Below are positions 19,463 to 20,270 of a stretch of DNA of 20,270 nt, piece after piece. The notes under the pieces are model-generated. The model did no database searches and was not told the origin of the DNA. It saw only the letters and a list, made by a program, of their open reading frames with translations. The position numbers and the translations under genes were made by a program. This DNA is from Didymodactylos carnosus (lineage: Eukaryota; Rotifera; Eurotatoria; Philodinida; Philodinidae). How positions within the stretch are numbered: position 1 is the first letter of the stretch; every line of letters begins with the position of its first letter. The stretch is taken from positions 1 to 20,270 of the forward strand of contig CAJNOQ010003436.1 of assembly GCA_905250885.1 (NCBI GenBank), written 5' to 3'.

Positions 19463-20270
19463 CTAAAAAGAAGAATTATATGCTAAAACTATATTTTCCT
19501 ACATTTTTGAGATTAATTATAAGTTTACACTTCATTTCAACTATTACTATCCTTTTCAATGAACCGTACAGTCCGATGTTTTGCTTATAAGTTGTTAATG
19601 AAAAACGATAGAGAGCTGCGGTTTTTAGTGTTAGAGAGTAGAATCTGGGGGCTGTCCTTTTATGGAAAAATAATTTCAGAAATATCATCTGCATGTGGTA
19701 AACCTCTTCAAAACTTTTTGCAGAAATTTTCTCACCATTGAAGAAGTTTTGGATTTTCGATTCCAAATAGTGAACTGGAGACCCTGAATGTTGATCTACA
19801 ATTCTCCACAAGTCACAGATTTCCATCTCTTGTCATCCGAGAGCTAGAGACGTTATCCACAGATCAAGCTATCTCCAAATCTGGAGATTTGGAAATCTTA
19901 AAAACACTCGAGACACAAGTAATCAGCTATCCTGATCATCGTGGCATTATTTATGTTCATCTTCAGATCGAAGGAACTTCAGCTGATCCGTTTTTCCCTG
20001 TAGCCATGTAAACTTCAAATTCGCATAACTCACTCATTTCTCATTCGAATAGAGTGAAACTTTCAGCAGATGTGTAGTTTTACTCGGACAATCTAGCAAA
20101 ATGACCAGCAAATCTCACATACAAATGTTTAGGCCAGAGAATTTTCTGGAGATCTCTGGAAATCCGATGATCCTTTAGTGAATGACACCCGAGAAGTTCA
20201 TCATGACCTAAAAATCTTCGACCAATGCTGAATATCTTCTGAAGATTACAGTCATTTCTGACGGGAGCTG
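19463..20270. other. Region upstream of the protease exon (possible intron)
   Basis: By position this should be intron or upstream exon of the minus-strand aspartic protease, but no frame shows the catalytic DTG motif or other pepsin-family segments. A stop-free plus-strand stretch of 89 codons (19742-20011) lacks a start codon and has no recognised domain. A minus-strand frame (19476-19826) is also unrecognised. Small inverted strings around TCTGGAGAT occur near 19870 and 20150. Confidence 0.4.

Noticed and set aside
19742-20011. 89-codon stop-free plus-strand stretch
   Set aside because: It lacks a start codon and any known domain; stretches this long are expected by chance in 20 kb on six frames.

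Overview
This window looks like AT-rich metazoan DNA. It holds one recognisable intact spliced gene, one partial gene exon and a large load of short inverted-repeat transposon remnants. The gene is an orthologue or close homologue of the ER membrane protein CLN8: three exons, 265 residues, plus strand. The partial gene is the 3' end of a pepsin-family aspartic protease on the minus strand at 19079-19462. No bacterial-type operons, tRNA, rRNA or CRISPR were seen. A broken Penelope-like retroelement, spliceosomal introns and dense foldback elements would suit a rotifer or a similar repeat-rich invertebrate, but the species assignment is a guess.

Layout. 1-4356 has no convincing gene. It holds a 131-bp direct duplication offset by exactly 600 bp, a 55-bp near-identical inverted duplication, small hairpins, a 418-bp foldback element (3258-3675) and a palindromic element (about 3766-3956). 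At 4366-5195 lies an 830-bp element with long inverted arms, flanked by a perfect 9-bp direct repeat (Mutator-like), about 200 bp upstream of the CLN8-like start codon. CLN8-like exons are at 5399-5535, 5694-5770 and 11682-12265. Phases match across both introns, and the protein aligns over the whole TLC domain without a gap. Intron 2 is 5.9 kb and carries at least four separate inverted-repeat elements, including a Mutator-like remnant (8159-8905) with a decayed zinc-finger coding fragment. Another of these elements carries a hammerhead-ribozyme-like core on its minus strand.

Downstream, 13194-14000 is a pogo/Tigger-like TA-flanked element. From 15538 to about 16272 there is a frameshifted reverse transcriptase N-terminal part of a Penelope-like element. 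It is cut off by a 1.7-kb foldback structure with 408-bp arms (16273-17964). Inside that foldback sit a 17-bp hairpin, a short polar ORF, a fragment resembling the GIY-YIG endonuclease of Penelope-like elements, and a TA-flanked 412-bp palindromic MITE. Another TA-flanked foldback element (18442-19029) ends 49 bp beyond the stop codon of the protease exon.

The genes do not form a functional cluster. The host genes are CLN8 (ER-Golgi lipid and cargo handling in animals) and the aspartic protease. Everything else reads as layered, nested mobile DNA, mostly non-autonomous. Coordinates of spliced exons rest on GT/AG boundaries and reading-frame continuity seen by eye. No similarity search was run.
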